Below, in pieces: positions 33,714 to 41,685 of a DNA stretch of 64,000 nt. The translations under genes were made by a program, and so were the position numbers. Below the pieces are notes generated by a model. The model did no database searches. It was not told where the DNA came from and saw nothing but the letters and a program-made list of their open reading frames with translations. The stretch's first letter is position 1, and every line of letters begins with the position of its first letter. Source of the stretch: Flavobacterium sp. 9 (GTDB lineage Bacteria > Bacteroidota > Bacteroidia > Flavobacteriales > Flavobacteriaceae); the NCBI RefSeq assembly GCF_002754195.1, contig NZ_PEEU01000001.1, positions 3,348,001 to 3,412,000 on the forward strand, in the 5' to 3' direction.

Positions 33714-35360
33714 ATGCAAAAAATTATTTTATTTCTTTTAATTATCTTTTCACAAATCATCTTTGGCCAAGCTAAAATTACAGAAAATGAAAAATTTGCT
33801 GCTACTTGTAAAGTTTGGGGTTTTCTGAAGTATTACCATCCAAAAGTTGCCAATGGAGAAGTAAATTGGGATAAGCAGCTTTTAGAAAAATTACCTAAAA
33901 TAGAAAAAGCGCAAACCAAAGAAGAGTTTTCATTAGTTCTGGAAAACTGGATCGATGATCTTGGACCCATAAAAGAAATCGCGCCAATTGCAACGCCAAA
34001 AAATGTTGAGTTTTTTGATAAAAACTTCGATTTAAGCTGGTTTAATAATAAGTTGTTTTCTAAGAAACTTTCTAAAAAATTGAAATTTATAGAAAACAAT
34101 AGATTTCAAACTACTGAAGAATTCGGACCTGGTTTTGATGCAATGAAAAATGTAAAAAACTATTTTGATCTTGATTATACTAATAAAGATTCCAGATTGC
34201 TAATGCTTTATGCATATTGGAATTTAATAGAATATTATTTTCCGTATAAATATGTAATGGATCAAAAATGGGATTTGAGTTTAGAGCAGGCCTTGCCAAG
34301 TATTGTTGATGCTAAAAGTGAAATTGATTTTTATATTGCAATAAAAAAGTTAGCGGTTAAAATTAATGACAGCCATACCGAAACTCAAATATATAGTATT
34401 TCATCTTTGAGCCGCCGATTCAATTATTTTCCGGCCACAGGTAAAATTATTGATGAGAAATTGGTTGTTACAGAAATTTTAGGCGATAGTTTAGCTGAGG
34501 CAAGTAACATAAAAATTGGAGATGTAATTACCAAAATAAATGGTAAAACAATAAAAGAACTAATTCAGGAAAATCGAGATTTAATCTGCGCTTCAAATGA
34601 ACCTAAGTTTTTAGATAAAGTGGTCAGTCCAATTTTAAAAAGCAATTCTGAAAATGTTACAGTTGAGTTTTTAAAAGACGGAAAATACGAAACAAAATCA
34701 ATGTTCTGGGCTGATTATCATGATTCTCATAGAAATGAATTTAAAAAAGGAGCCATCAAAAAGAAGGAAAAGTTTAAACTTCTGGATAATAATATTGGCT
34801 ATGTTAACATGGGTGAAATAAAACCCAGACATATTCCTGATATGATTCAAGCTTTGAAATCTACAAAGGCGATTGTTTTTGATATGCGAAATTATCCAAA
34901 TGGAACGTATGAAGATATTGCTAAATTTTTAAACTCCCAGGAAAAAACATTTGCAATTTATACCTATCCTTATCCAAATTATCCGGGAAGATATATTTGG
35001 ACAGAAGGATCAACTTGTGGTACTGAAAATAAAGACAATTATAAAGGAAAAGTAATCGTTTTGCTTAACGAAGATTCTTTAAGCCAGTCAGAATGGACCG
35101 CTATGTGTTTTCAAACGGCAGGAAATACCACAATAATAGGAAGTCAAACGGCTGGAGCAGATGGAAATGCAATGGATCTTGATTTTAAAGGATTTCATAC
35201 CAGATATACAGGAATTGGAGTTTATTATCCTGATAAACGTGAAACCCAAAGAATAGGAATTGTTCCTGATATCGAAGTTAAACCAACAATAAAAGGAATT
35301 CAAGAAGGAAAAGACGAGGTTTTAGATCGTGCTATGCAATTTATTCAAGAAGGAGTTTAG
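33714..35360 (+). CDS. S41-family peptidase, copy 2
   Basis: A 548-residue paralogue of the preceding gene with the same layout: signal peptide ending IIFGQ, an N-terminal domain, a PDZ-like segment (ASNIKIGDVITKINGKTI), KINDSHTE for the candidate His and LNEDSLSQSEW for the Ser. The Lys position again reads GSQTAGADG. N- and C-terminal regions are nearly identical to copy 1; the stretch after KFIEKNRF/KFIENNRF is the least alike. A tandem duplication that included the upstream region is the simplest explanation. Confidence 0.88.
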   Translation: MQKIILFLLIIFSQIIFGQAKITENEKFAATCKVWGFLKYYHPKVANGEVNWDKQLLEKLPKIEKAQTKEEFSLVLENWIDDLGPIKEIAPIATPKNVEFFDKNFDLSWFNNKLFSKKLSKKLKFIENNRFQTTEEFGPGFDAMKNVKNYFDLDYTNKDSRLLMLYAYWNLIEYYFPYKYVMDQKWDLSLEQALPSIVDAKSEIDFYIAIKKLAVKINDSHTETQIYSISSLSRRFNYFPATGKIIDEKLVVTEILGDSLAEASNIKIGDVITKINGKTIKELIQENRDLICASNEPKFLDKVVSPILKSNSENVTVEFLKDGKYETKSMFWADYHDSHRNEFKKGAIKKKEKFKLLDNNIGYVNMGEIKPRHIPDMIQALKSTKAIVFDMRNYPNGTYEDIAKFLNSQEKTFAIYTYPYPNYPGRYIWTEGSTCGTENKDNYKGKVIVLLNEDSLSQSEWTAMCFQTAGNTTIIGSQTAGADGNAMDLDFKGFHTRYTGIGVYYPDKRETQRIGIVPDIEVKPTIKGIQEGKDEVLDRAMQFIQEGV

Positions 35361-35669
35361 TATTAGCATTTAGTTAAATGGCACACGGATGATGTGTATT
35401 CACTTTGTGAAAGCGCAGATTTGTACGGATTTTTTTTGGGGGATAAAACCCGTGCGCAAACATGTGCCCAAACCTTTGTCAAAGTTTTAAACTTTGACAA
35501 AGGTTTTTTAGTATTAGAGAATCACGTTACGGGACTTCGCATATGTTCAATTTGACAAAAACACAACACAATCAAAAACACAACGCAAAATAAAAAATCA
35601 GTTTAAATCTGCGTTTTCACAAAGTGAATCCGTTAAATCTGTGTCCCATTTACCGCCATAACATTCAAA
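35361..35669. repeat. Gene-free stretch with terminator and dispersed repeats
   Basis: No gene is seen. The stretch holds a degraded inverted copy (about 35373-35440) of the repeat at 31725-31795, a strong hairpin terminator (35470-35507), and a direct copy of the repeat (35578-35655). Confidence 0.6.
35470..35507. terminator. Terminator after the S41 pair
   Basis: AAACCTTTGTCAAAGTT pairs with its complement around a TTAA centre and is followed by T-rich sequence. It lies 110 bp past the second S41 gene. Confidence 0.8.
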
Positions 35670-35701
35670 TTGGGAAAGTTTTTAATATTATCGTAATTTT
35701 G
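35670..35701 (+). promoter_or_regulatory. Promoter of the TatD gene
   Basis: TTG at 35670-35672 and TAATTTTG at 35694-35701, 21 bases apart, match the Bacteroidota consensus. The expected start site is about 15 bp before the TTG start codon at 35723. Confidence 0.7.
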
Positions 35702-35722
35702 AGCCTTTAAAAATTACAACAA

Positions 35723-36502
35723 TTGAATTCAACACCTATAATTACCGACACGCACACACATTTATATTCAGAAGAATTTGATCAGGATCGTGACGAAATG
35801 ATGCAAAGAGCTATAAATGCCGGAGTAACACGTTTTTTTATTCCTGCAATCGATGCTGCTGCAACGCAATCTATGTATGATTTAGAGCAAAATTATCCTG
35901 ATTATGTGTTCTTAATGATGGGTTTGCATCCCACTTACGTGAAAGATAATTACGAAGAGGAACTGAAACATGTAGAAACCGAACTGGCAAAAAGAAAGTT
36001 TTATGCCGTTGGCGAGATCGGAATTGATTTGTACTGGGATAAAACCCACTTAAAAGAACAACAAATTGCTTTTAAGAGACAAATTCAGTTAGCAAAACAA
36101 TACAAATTGCCAATTGTAATTCATTGTCGTGAAGCTTTTGATGAGATTTTTGAAGTTCTGGAAGAAGAGAAATCAGATGATTTATTTGGAATTTTTCATT
36201 GTTTTTCCGGAACATATGAACAAGCACTTCAGGCGATTTCTTACAATATGAAGTTGGGAATTGGTGGAGTTGTGACTTTTAAAAACGGAAAAATCGATCA
36301 GTTTTTAAATCAAATCGATTTGAAACATATCGTTTTAGAGACAGATTCACCTTATTTAGCACCAATTCCATATCGTGGTAAACGCAACGAAAGCAGCTAC
36401 TTGGTAAATGTTATTAGCAAATTAGCAGATATATATGACGTTTCTGAAGAAGAAATAGCAGGAAAAACAACACAAAATTCTAAGGACGTTTTTGGGATTT
36501 AA
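35723..36502 (+). CDS. TatD-family metal-dependent hydrolase
   Basis: A 259-residue TIM-barrel hydrolase of the TatD (deoxyribonuclease) family. Metal-ligand motifs are all present: ITDTHTHLYSEEFD (the HxH pair), GEIGIDLYWD (Glu), VIHCREAF and IFHCFSGT (His) and LETDSPYLAP (Asp). These enzymes act as 3'-5' nucleases or D-amino-acyl-tRNA deacylase-like enzymes in the cytoplasm. The start is TTG at 35723, supported by the promoter spacing and by the absence of any ATG before the first metal motif. Confidence 0.94.
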   Translation: MNSTPIITDTHTHLYSEEFDQDRDEMMQRAINAGVTRFFIPAIDAAATQSMYDLEQNYPDYVFLMMGLHPTYVKDNYEEELKHVETELAKRKFYAVGEIGIDLYWDKTHLKEQQIAFKRQIQLAKQYKLPIVIHCREAFDEIFEVLEEEKSDDLFGIFHCFSGTYEQALQAISYNMKLGIGGVVTFKNGKIDQFLNQIDLKHIVLETDSPYLAPIPYRGKRNESSYLVNVISKLADIYDVSEEEIAGKTTQNSKDVFGI

Positions 36503-36566
36503 TATGTACCTTACAATAGTTTAATTTTTTTTTTGTTCTTTTGCCCACTTAAAACCAATATAAATA

Positions 36567-37703
36567 ATGCAGAAATTTGATGCCATTCGACCGTTTTATG
36601 ATTCTGAAATAAATGAAGCACTTCATGATGTTGTTAATCATCCGATGATGAAAACCATGATGAACTTTACTTTTCCGGAAGTAGAAGATGAGGTTTGGAA
36701 AGAGCAACTTAAGAAAACACATTCGATTCGTGATTTTCAGTGCAACTTTATTTATAATACAATACAAAAGGTTTTAGAGAAAAGTTCTGAAGGACTTACA
36801 ACTTCAGGATTTGAAAAACTTGAACCCAATACATCGTACTTATTTATCTCTAATCACAGAGATATTTTACTAGATACAACCTTATTGAATGTTTGCCTTT
36901 TTGAGCATGGTTTAGTCATGACAGCATCTGCAATTGGCGACAATTTGGTTAAAAAAGCATTCCTGAGCACTTTGGCAAAACTAAACAGAAACTTTTTGGT
37001 TTTAAGAGGTTTAACGCCAAGAGAAATGTTGCAAAGCTCTAAATTATTGGCCGAATATATGGGACAATTATTGCTTCGCGAAAATCGTTCGGTTTGGATT
37101 GCACAAAGAGAAGGACGTACAAAAGACGGAAATGACGAAACCAATCCAGGAGTTTTAAAAATGATTGGAATGGGTTCTGATGAAGCCAATTTGATGGATT
37201 ATTTCAAGAAATTAAAGATCGTTCCAGTTTCGATTTCATACGAATATGATCCTACAGATGTTTTGAAAATGCCACAATTAATGGCCGAAGCAAAAAACGA
37301 AGTTTACATTAAAGATAAAAACGAAGATTTCATGACCATTATAAGTGGTATCATGGGAACTAAGAAAAGAATACACATTTCTGTTGGAGATGTTCTGGAT
37401 ACTGAAATTGATCAGATTGTTGCTGAAAATGACAATTCTAACAAACAAATTCAGGCTCTGGCACAAGTTATTGACGATTCGATTTTGAAGAATTATCAAT
37501 TATGGCCAACTAATTTTATCGCTTACGACATTTTGAACGAAACAGATAGATTTGCTCATTTATACAAAGAAAATGAGAAATCATTGTTTGAGCGTCGTCT
37601 GGAAATGCGTATTGGCTGTGATAATCCGGTTACAAGACAAGGATTTCTGGCAATGTATGCAAATCCTGTTGTGAACAAATTAAAATACCAAGATGTCATC
37701 TAA
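36567..37703 (+). CDS. PlsC-like glycerol(-phosphate) acyltransferase
   Basis: A 378-residue acyltransferase of the PlsC/GPAT superfamily. It should transfer acyl groups to a glycerophosphate-type acceptor at the inner membrane face. The catalytic block reads SNHRDILLDTTLL; the His-to-Asp spacing is one longer than the usual HX4D unless the Asp two residues after the His is used. REGRTKDGNDETNPG resembles the second block (motif III, EGTR-like). The last 11 bases overlap the asparaginase start, so the two are co-translated. The acceptor lipid cannot be named from sequence. Confidence 0.85.
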   Translation: MQKFDAIRPFYDSEINEALHDVVNHPMMKTMMNFTFPEVEDEVWKEQLKKTHSIRDFQCNFIYNTIQKVLEKSSEGLTTSGFEKLEPNTSYLFISNHRDILLDTTLLNVCLFEHGLVMTASAIGDNLVKKAFLSTLAKLNRNFLVLRGLTPREMLQSSKLLAEYMGQLLLRENRSVWIAQREGRTKDGNDETNPGVLKMIGMGSDEANLMDYFKKLKIVPVSISYEYDPTDVLKMPQLMAEAKNEVYIKDKNEDFMTIISGIMGTKKRIHISVGDVLDTEIDQIVAENDNSNKQIQALAQVIDDSILKNYQLWPTNFIAYDILNETDRFAHLYKENEKSLFERRLEMRIGCDNPVTRQGFLAMYANPVVNKLKYQDVI

Positions 37704-38724
37704 AGCTAAAATATTGCTGATCTATACCGGTGGAACCATTGGTATGAGTAAAGATTTTGAAACTGGCGCACTCAAAGCGTTCAATTTTGGTAAATTATTG
37801 CAAAAAATTCCTGAAATCAAACAATTAGATTGTGAGATTGAATCAGTTTCTTTCGAAAACCCAATAGATTCATCCAACATGAATCCTGCAATGTGGACGA
37901 AAATTGCTGAAATTATAGAAGAGAATTACGTCGCTTATGATGGATTCGTGGTTCTTCATGGTTCTGATACAATGTCATATTCAGCATCGGCATTGAGTTT
38001 TATGCTGGAGAATTTGTCAAAACCAGTTGTATTTACAGGTTCTCAATTGCCAATTGGTGATTTGCGTACCGATGCAAAAGAAAATCTGATTACGGCAATT
38101 CAGATCGCTTCATTACAAGAAAACGGAAAGCCGGTAATCAACGAAGTTTGTTTGTATTTTGAATATAAATTGTATCGTGGAAACCGAACTTCAAAAGTAA
38201 ATGCTGAACATTTTAAAGCTTTTACGGCACCAAATTATCCTGAATTAGTAGAATCTGGAGTTCATCTTAAACTAAACAGACATTTATTTCTTCCGATAAA
38301 AGAAAACGCCAATTTGATCGTTCATAAAAACTTGGACAATCATGTTGCTATTATAAAAATGTTTCCGGGAATGAGCGAAATTGTTTTATCGTCAATTTTA
38401 GCTATTAAAGATTTAAAAGGAATTGTATTAGAAACTTACGGTTCCGGAAATGCGCCAACCGAAGATTGGTTCTTGAATTTAATTCAAAAAGCAATTCAGT
38501 CCGGTTTACATATCGTCAATGTTACACAATGTTCCGGCGGAAGTGTAAATATGGGACAATACGAAACCAGTACAGCCTTAAAATCTCTTGGAGTTATCTC
38601 AGGAAAAGATATTACTACAGAAGCCGCAATTACAAAATTAATGTACTTGTTAGGACATAATATTCCTCAAAAAGAATTTAAAGACGTTTTTGAAACTGCT
38701 TTACGCGGAGAGATTTCGTTGTAG
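37693..38724 (+). CDS. ansA: L-asparaginase, type I (cytoplasmic)
   Basis: A 343-residue asparaginase that hydrolyses L-asparagine to aspartate and ammonia. The two catalytic threonine motifs are clear: LIYTGGTIGMS (about 8-18) and VVLHGSDTMSYSASAL (about 86-101). No signal peptide, so the protein is cytoplasmic and of the EcAI/AnsA type. The start ATG lies inside the end of the acyltransferase gene (11-bp overlap). Confidence 0.95.
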   Translation: MSSKAKILLIYTGGTIGMSKDFETGALKAFNFGKLLQKIPEIKQLDCEIESVSFENPIDSSNMNPAMWTKIAEIIEENYVAYDGFVVLHGSDTMSYSASALSFMLENLSKPVVFTGSQLPIGDLRTDAKENLITAIQIASLQENGKPVINEVCLYFEYKLYRGNRTSKVNAEHFKAFTAPNYPELVESGVHLKLNRHLFLPIKENANLIVHKNLDNHVAIIKMFPGMSEIVLSSILAIKDLKGIVLETYGSGNAPTEDWFLNLIQKAIQSGLHIVNVTQCSGGSVNMGQYETSTALKSLGVISGKDITTEAAITKLMYLLGHNIPQKEFKDVFETALRGEISL

Positions 38725-38730
38725 AAATTT

Positions 38731-38777
38731 CACCATATAAGTGTTTTTTCTTTACCATATAAGTGATGTAAGTTCAT
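38731..38777. repeat. Partial copies of the ACCATATAAG repeat
   Basis: Two ACCATATAAGTG units (38732-38743 and 38754-38765); the second continues ATGTAAGTTCAT to 38777 and matches the repeat that overlaps the CHAT start codon at 26251-26280. Confidence 0.6.
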
Positions 38778-38852
38778 TTTACTTTGAGTTGAAAAATGAA
38801 TTTTAAGTAGTTTGTCATTTCGATTTCTATTATAAAACCAATTTTTTTTTCA

Positions 38853-38940
38853 GGAGCTAATCCCGCTATTCGTTTCAATCTTTTATGCCTCCCAAAGCCT
38901 CGGGATCGGCATAAAAGGATTTCCACTTCTATCGGGGCTA
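38853..38940. repeat. Dispersed palindromic element, copy B
   Basis: Inverted relative to copy A (28406-28498). Shared blocks are GGAGCTAATCC, CAATCTTTTAT, AAAGGATTTCCACTTCTAT and GGGGCTA; the centre is a different GC-rich hairpin (TGCCTCCC..GGGATCGGCA). Lies between convergent genes. Confidence 0.75.
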
Positions 38941-38977
38941 GGGCAATCATTTTTAGAATAATATTATAGTCTATTTT

Positions 38978-39078
38978 GTCATTTCGAGGAACGAGAAATC
39001 CTCGCGAGAAGCTCCGTTCCTAATGTTTCAATCTTTGTCGAGTTTCTTACGAGGATTTCTCGTTCCTCGAAATGACAA
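38978..39078. repeat. 28-bp perfect inverted repeat between convergent genes
   Basis: Arms 38978-39005 and 39051-39078 are exact reverse complements over 28 bases, with a 45-base loop. It would form a very stable hairpin in RNA from either strand and lies between the stops of ansA (plus) and the MFS gene (minus), so it may act as a bidirectional transcription barrier as well as being a dispersed element. Confidence 0.85.
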
Positions 39079-39125
39079 GATCATAGATAGATAATTGGAA
39101 TTAAAAAAAATGGAATTTATTTTTC

Positions 39126-40358
39126 TTAATCTTTATAACGAACGGGACAAGTTCCCATTTCTTCTTCAGAACTACGGTTTTTATAATACACATAAACAAT
39201 TACAGAAATAATACAGATAATTCCCTGAATTGCTACAGTTTCTCGTGTTCCTATAATGTGTGAAACATACCCAATTATTAAACTTCCCACAGGAATCATT
39301 CCCTGATACGCCATTAAATAATAGCTAATACTTCTGGAACGCATATTTACCGTACTTTGCGTTTGAACGTAAATGTTTATAGATGAGGTTTGTGCCATCA
39401 TTCCCACGCCACTCAAAGCCATACAAATAAGCGCGACAGTCAAACTATTTGAGTAAGCAAGTATAATGATGCTAAAACCTAATAATAAACTCGCAGAGAT
39501 CATTATTTTACCCATATTATCAGCTTTTTTAAGATTTGCCAGATAAATAGCCGATACAATTGAACCAATTCCGGCAGCACTTTCGAACCAGCTAAAAGTC
39601 TGAGCGTTTCCGCTGAAAATATCTTTGGCAAAAACAGGCATTAAAGTATTGAAAGAGATTACAAATAAACTGCTACACATAAGCATTAAAAGCATTTTCG
39701 CCATTTCGGTTTCTTTTTTCACATAATCCAAACCTTCAAGGAAATCGTCTAACATTTTCATTTTATCAGTCGCTTTGATATGCGGAGTGATTTTCATCAT
39801 CAATAAAGAAATCAAAACTGGAATATAACTTAAGAAGTTTCCAATAAAACAAATGTCTTCACCATAATTGTGCAGAATAATTCCGGCTAGAGCTGGACCT
39901 GCAATTCGGGCAAAATTGTTCAAAGTAGAGTTTAAGGCAACCGCGTTTGGCAAATCTTCTTTATTGTCGACAATATCAATCATCATAGTTTGACGACAAG
40001 TCATATCGAAGGAGTTTATGATTCCCTGAAAAAGGCTTAAAGCTAAAATAAAATTGATATTGTAAATTTTTAAGTAAATCAATAAAGCCAAAGCTCCAGC
40101 TTGAAACATCGCCAAAGATTGCAATAAAATCATGGCTTTGTGTCTGTCATAACGTCCAATAATACTTCCGGCTAGCGGTGCAAGAAATAAAGACGGAATC
40201 ATGCTTAAAAAGGTCGCAAGACCAAGTAAGAAAACAGAACCCGTCACGCTATAAACCATCCAACTTACAGCCGTTTTTTGAAGCCATGTTCCAATTACAG
40301 AAACTGATTGTCCATAAAAGAATAACTTGAAGTTTTTTGATTTTAGCGCTTTAAACAT
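39126..40358 (-). CDS. MFS transporter, drug/siderophore-exporter type
   Basis: A 410-residue 12-TM major facilitator. The N-terminus (FKLFFYGQSVSVIGTWLQKTAVSW) and loop motif GRYDRHKAMILL place it near the EntS/MFS_3 exporters. It would extrude a small molecule across the inner membrane. It is divergent from a LysR regulator 90 bp away, which is the probable controller. Substrate unknown. Confidence 0.88.
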   Translation of the reverse strand: MFKALKSKNFKLFFYGQSVSVIGTWLQKTAVSWMVYSVTGSVFLLGLATFLSMIPSLFLAPLAGSIIGRYDRHKAMILLQSLAMFQAGALALLIYLKIYNINFILALSLFQGIINSFDMTCRQTMMIDIVDNKEDLPNAVALNSTLNNFARIAGPALAGIILHNYGEDICFIGNFLSYIPVLISLLMMKITPHIKATDKMKMLDDFLEGLDYVKKETEMAKMLLMLMCSSLFVISFNTLMPVFAKDIFSGNAQTFSWFESAAGIGSIVSAIYLANLKKADNMGKIMISASLLLGFSIIILAYSNSLTVALICMALSGVGMMAQTSSINIYVQTQSTVNMRSRSISYYLMAYQGMIPVGSLIIGYVSHIIGTRETVAIQGIICIISVIVYVYYKNRSSEEEMGTCPVRYKD

Positions 40359-40448
40359 GATGCCTGATATTTTTTACAAAGTTCGGGATTATGATTTCAT
40401 TAGAAAAATTAATAATTTTACTGATAATAAGTATTAAAACTTATCGAT

Positions 40449-41321
40449 ATGGAGATTTATCAATTAGAATATTTTATTAAAACAGCTGAAGTTCTTCATT
40501 TTACAAAAGCTGCCGAATTGTGTTTTGTCACACAATCCGGATTATCACAACAAATAAAAAAACTCGAAGAAGAACTCGGAATGCCTTTATTCATCAGGAT
40601 TGGCAAGAAAGTTAAACTTACCGAAGCAGGTTCTGTTTTTTTAATTCACGCTAAAAAGGTGATTGAAAATGTACAAAACGGGAAACAGGCCATTGACGAT
40701 TTGAATGAAATGATTGGCGGAGAATTGCGAATAGGCGTGACTTATATTTTTGGATTACTGATTTTACCCGTGATTAATGCATTTGCAAAAAGATATCAAA
40801 AGCTAAAAATTGTCGTGGAATATGGTACAACCGAGGCATTAGAACAGAAATTAATTCACAATGAACTGGATTTGGTTTTGGTTATTTCATCGCATGAAAT
40901 TGGGCTTCCGCTTCAAAAAGTACCTTTGTTTACTTCAAATATGGTTATGGTAGTTTCAAAAACACATTCTTTGGCAGTTTTAGACAAAATTGCTTTTAAG
41001 AAAATAGAAGGAATACCGCTGGTTCTTCCGGGTAAAGGTTCGAATTCGAGAGAATTTGTAGAAGAGTTGTTCACAAAAAACAAAATGAAACCTAAAATTT
41101 CGATTGAATTAAACTCGATTCATGCTTTATTGCAAATGGTACAAGACAGCGATTGGGCAACAATTGTAGCAGAAAAAGCCCTGAAAGACTGGGATAATCT
41201 AAAAGCAATTGCCATTACAGGAGTTCCTACACAAAGAGATTCATTCATGTTAACCATAGAAGGAGCGTATCAAAAAAAGGCAGTAAAACTATTTATGGAA
41301 GAATTTAAGAAAAGTATGTAA
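40449..41321 (+). CDS. LysR-family regulator
   Basis: A 290-residue LysR regulator: winged helix-turn-helix at the N-terminus (FTKAAELCFVTQSGLSQQIKKLEEELGMPLF, about 19-49 read as two parts), then a two-lobe effector domain (CynR/OxyR-like in outline, but without an obvious pair of redox cysteines in the effector domain). It is divergent from the MFS exporter and most likely controls it. Confidence 0.92.
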   Translation: MEIYQLEYFIKTAEVLHFTKAAELCFVTQSGLSQQIKKLEEELGMPLFIRIGKKVKLTEAGSVFLIHAKKVIENVQNGKQAIDDLNEMIGGELRIGVTYIFGLLILPVINAFAKRYQKLKIVVEYGTTEALEQKLIHNELDLVLVISSHEIGLPLQKVPLFTSNMVMVVSKTHSLAVLDKIAFKKIEGIPLVLPGKGSNSREFVEELFTKNKMKPKISIELNSIHALLQMVQDSDWATIVAEKALKDWDNLKAIAITGVPTQRDSFMLTIEGAYQKKAVKLFMEEFKKSM

Positions 41322-41381
41322 AGTAATGTCTGATTTTGTTTTTCTAACTCAATTTTTTTTTTGTTATTTGCAAACCAATTT

Positions 41382-41468
41382 AGAGAGGTGTCCGAGTGGT
41401 TTAAGGAGCTAGCCTGGAAAGCTAGTATATGGGTAACTGTATCGAGGGTTCGAATCCCTTCCTCTCTG
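41382..41468 (+). tRNA. tRNA-Ser (anticodon GGA)
   Basis: Acceptor stem AGAGAGG (41382-41388) pairs with CCTCTCT (41461-41467), discriminator G at 41468. The anticodon stem CTAGC/GCTAG encloses the loop CTGGAAA with anticodon GGA at 41416-41418. A long variable arm follows, then GGGTTCGAATCCC for the T arm. CCA is not encoded. The 87-base length fits class II serine tRNA. Confidence 0.97.
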
Positions 41469-41470
41469 CT

Positions 41471-41510
41471 AAAACCGCAATTTCATAATTTATGAGATTG
41501 CGGTTTTTTA
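41471..41510 (+). terminator. Terminator of tRNA-Ser
   Basis: AAAACCGCAA.. pairs with ..ATTGCGGTTTT with an AT-rich loop and is followed by T. Begins two bases after the tRNA. Confidence 0.9.
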
Positions 41511-41564
41511 TTTACATTTTTATAGGATGTGAAAGAATATAAAATGTGATTTAAAAACTAGTAA

Positions 41565-41606
41565 ATACTTCGAGATTTATGAAGAATCTCGAAGTATCTT
41601 TTTTTT
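41565..41606 (+). terminator. Second terminator downstream of tRNA-Ser
   Basis: A 13-bp perfect stem (41565-41577 with 41585-41597), 7-base loop, then eight T. No gene is visible between this and the first terminator, so it is a back-up terminator or the end of a lost or unrecognised transcript. Confidence 0.85.
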
Positions 41607-41685
41607 AAAATCTATTTTTATAAGTTTTTTCTTTGCTTATAGTTAATAATTTTTACTTTAGCTATAAGAAAATAGCTAACTAACT

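Noticed and set aside
35373..35655. CRISPR-like spaced repeats around the S41 genes
   Set aside because: The repeats are two or three dispersed intergenic copies, one inverted, without regular spacers or cas genes.
40449..41321. OxyR identity for the LysR regulator
   Set aside because: The effector domain lacks the pair of redox-active cysteines expected of OxyR, and the divergent gene is an MFS exporter.
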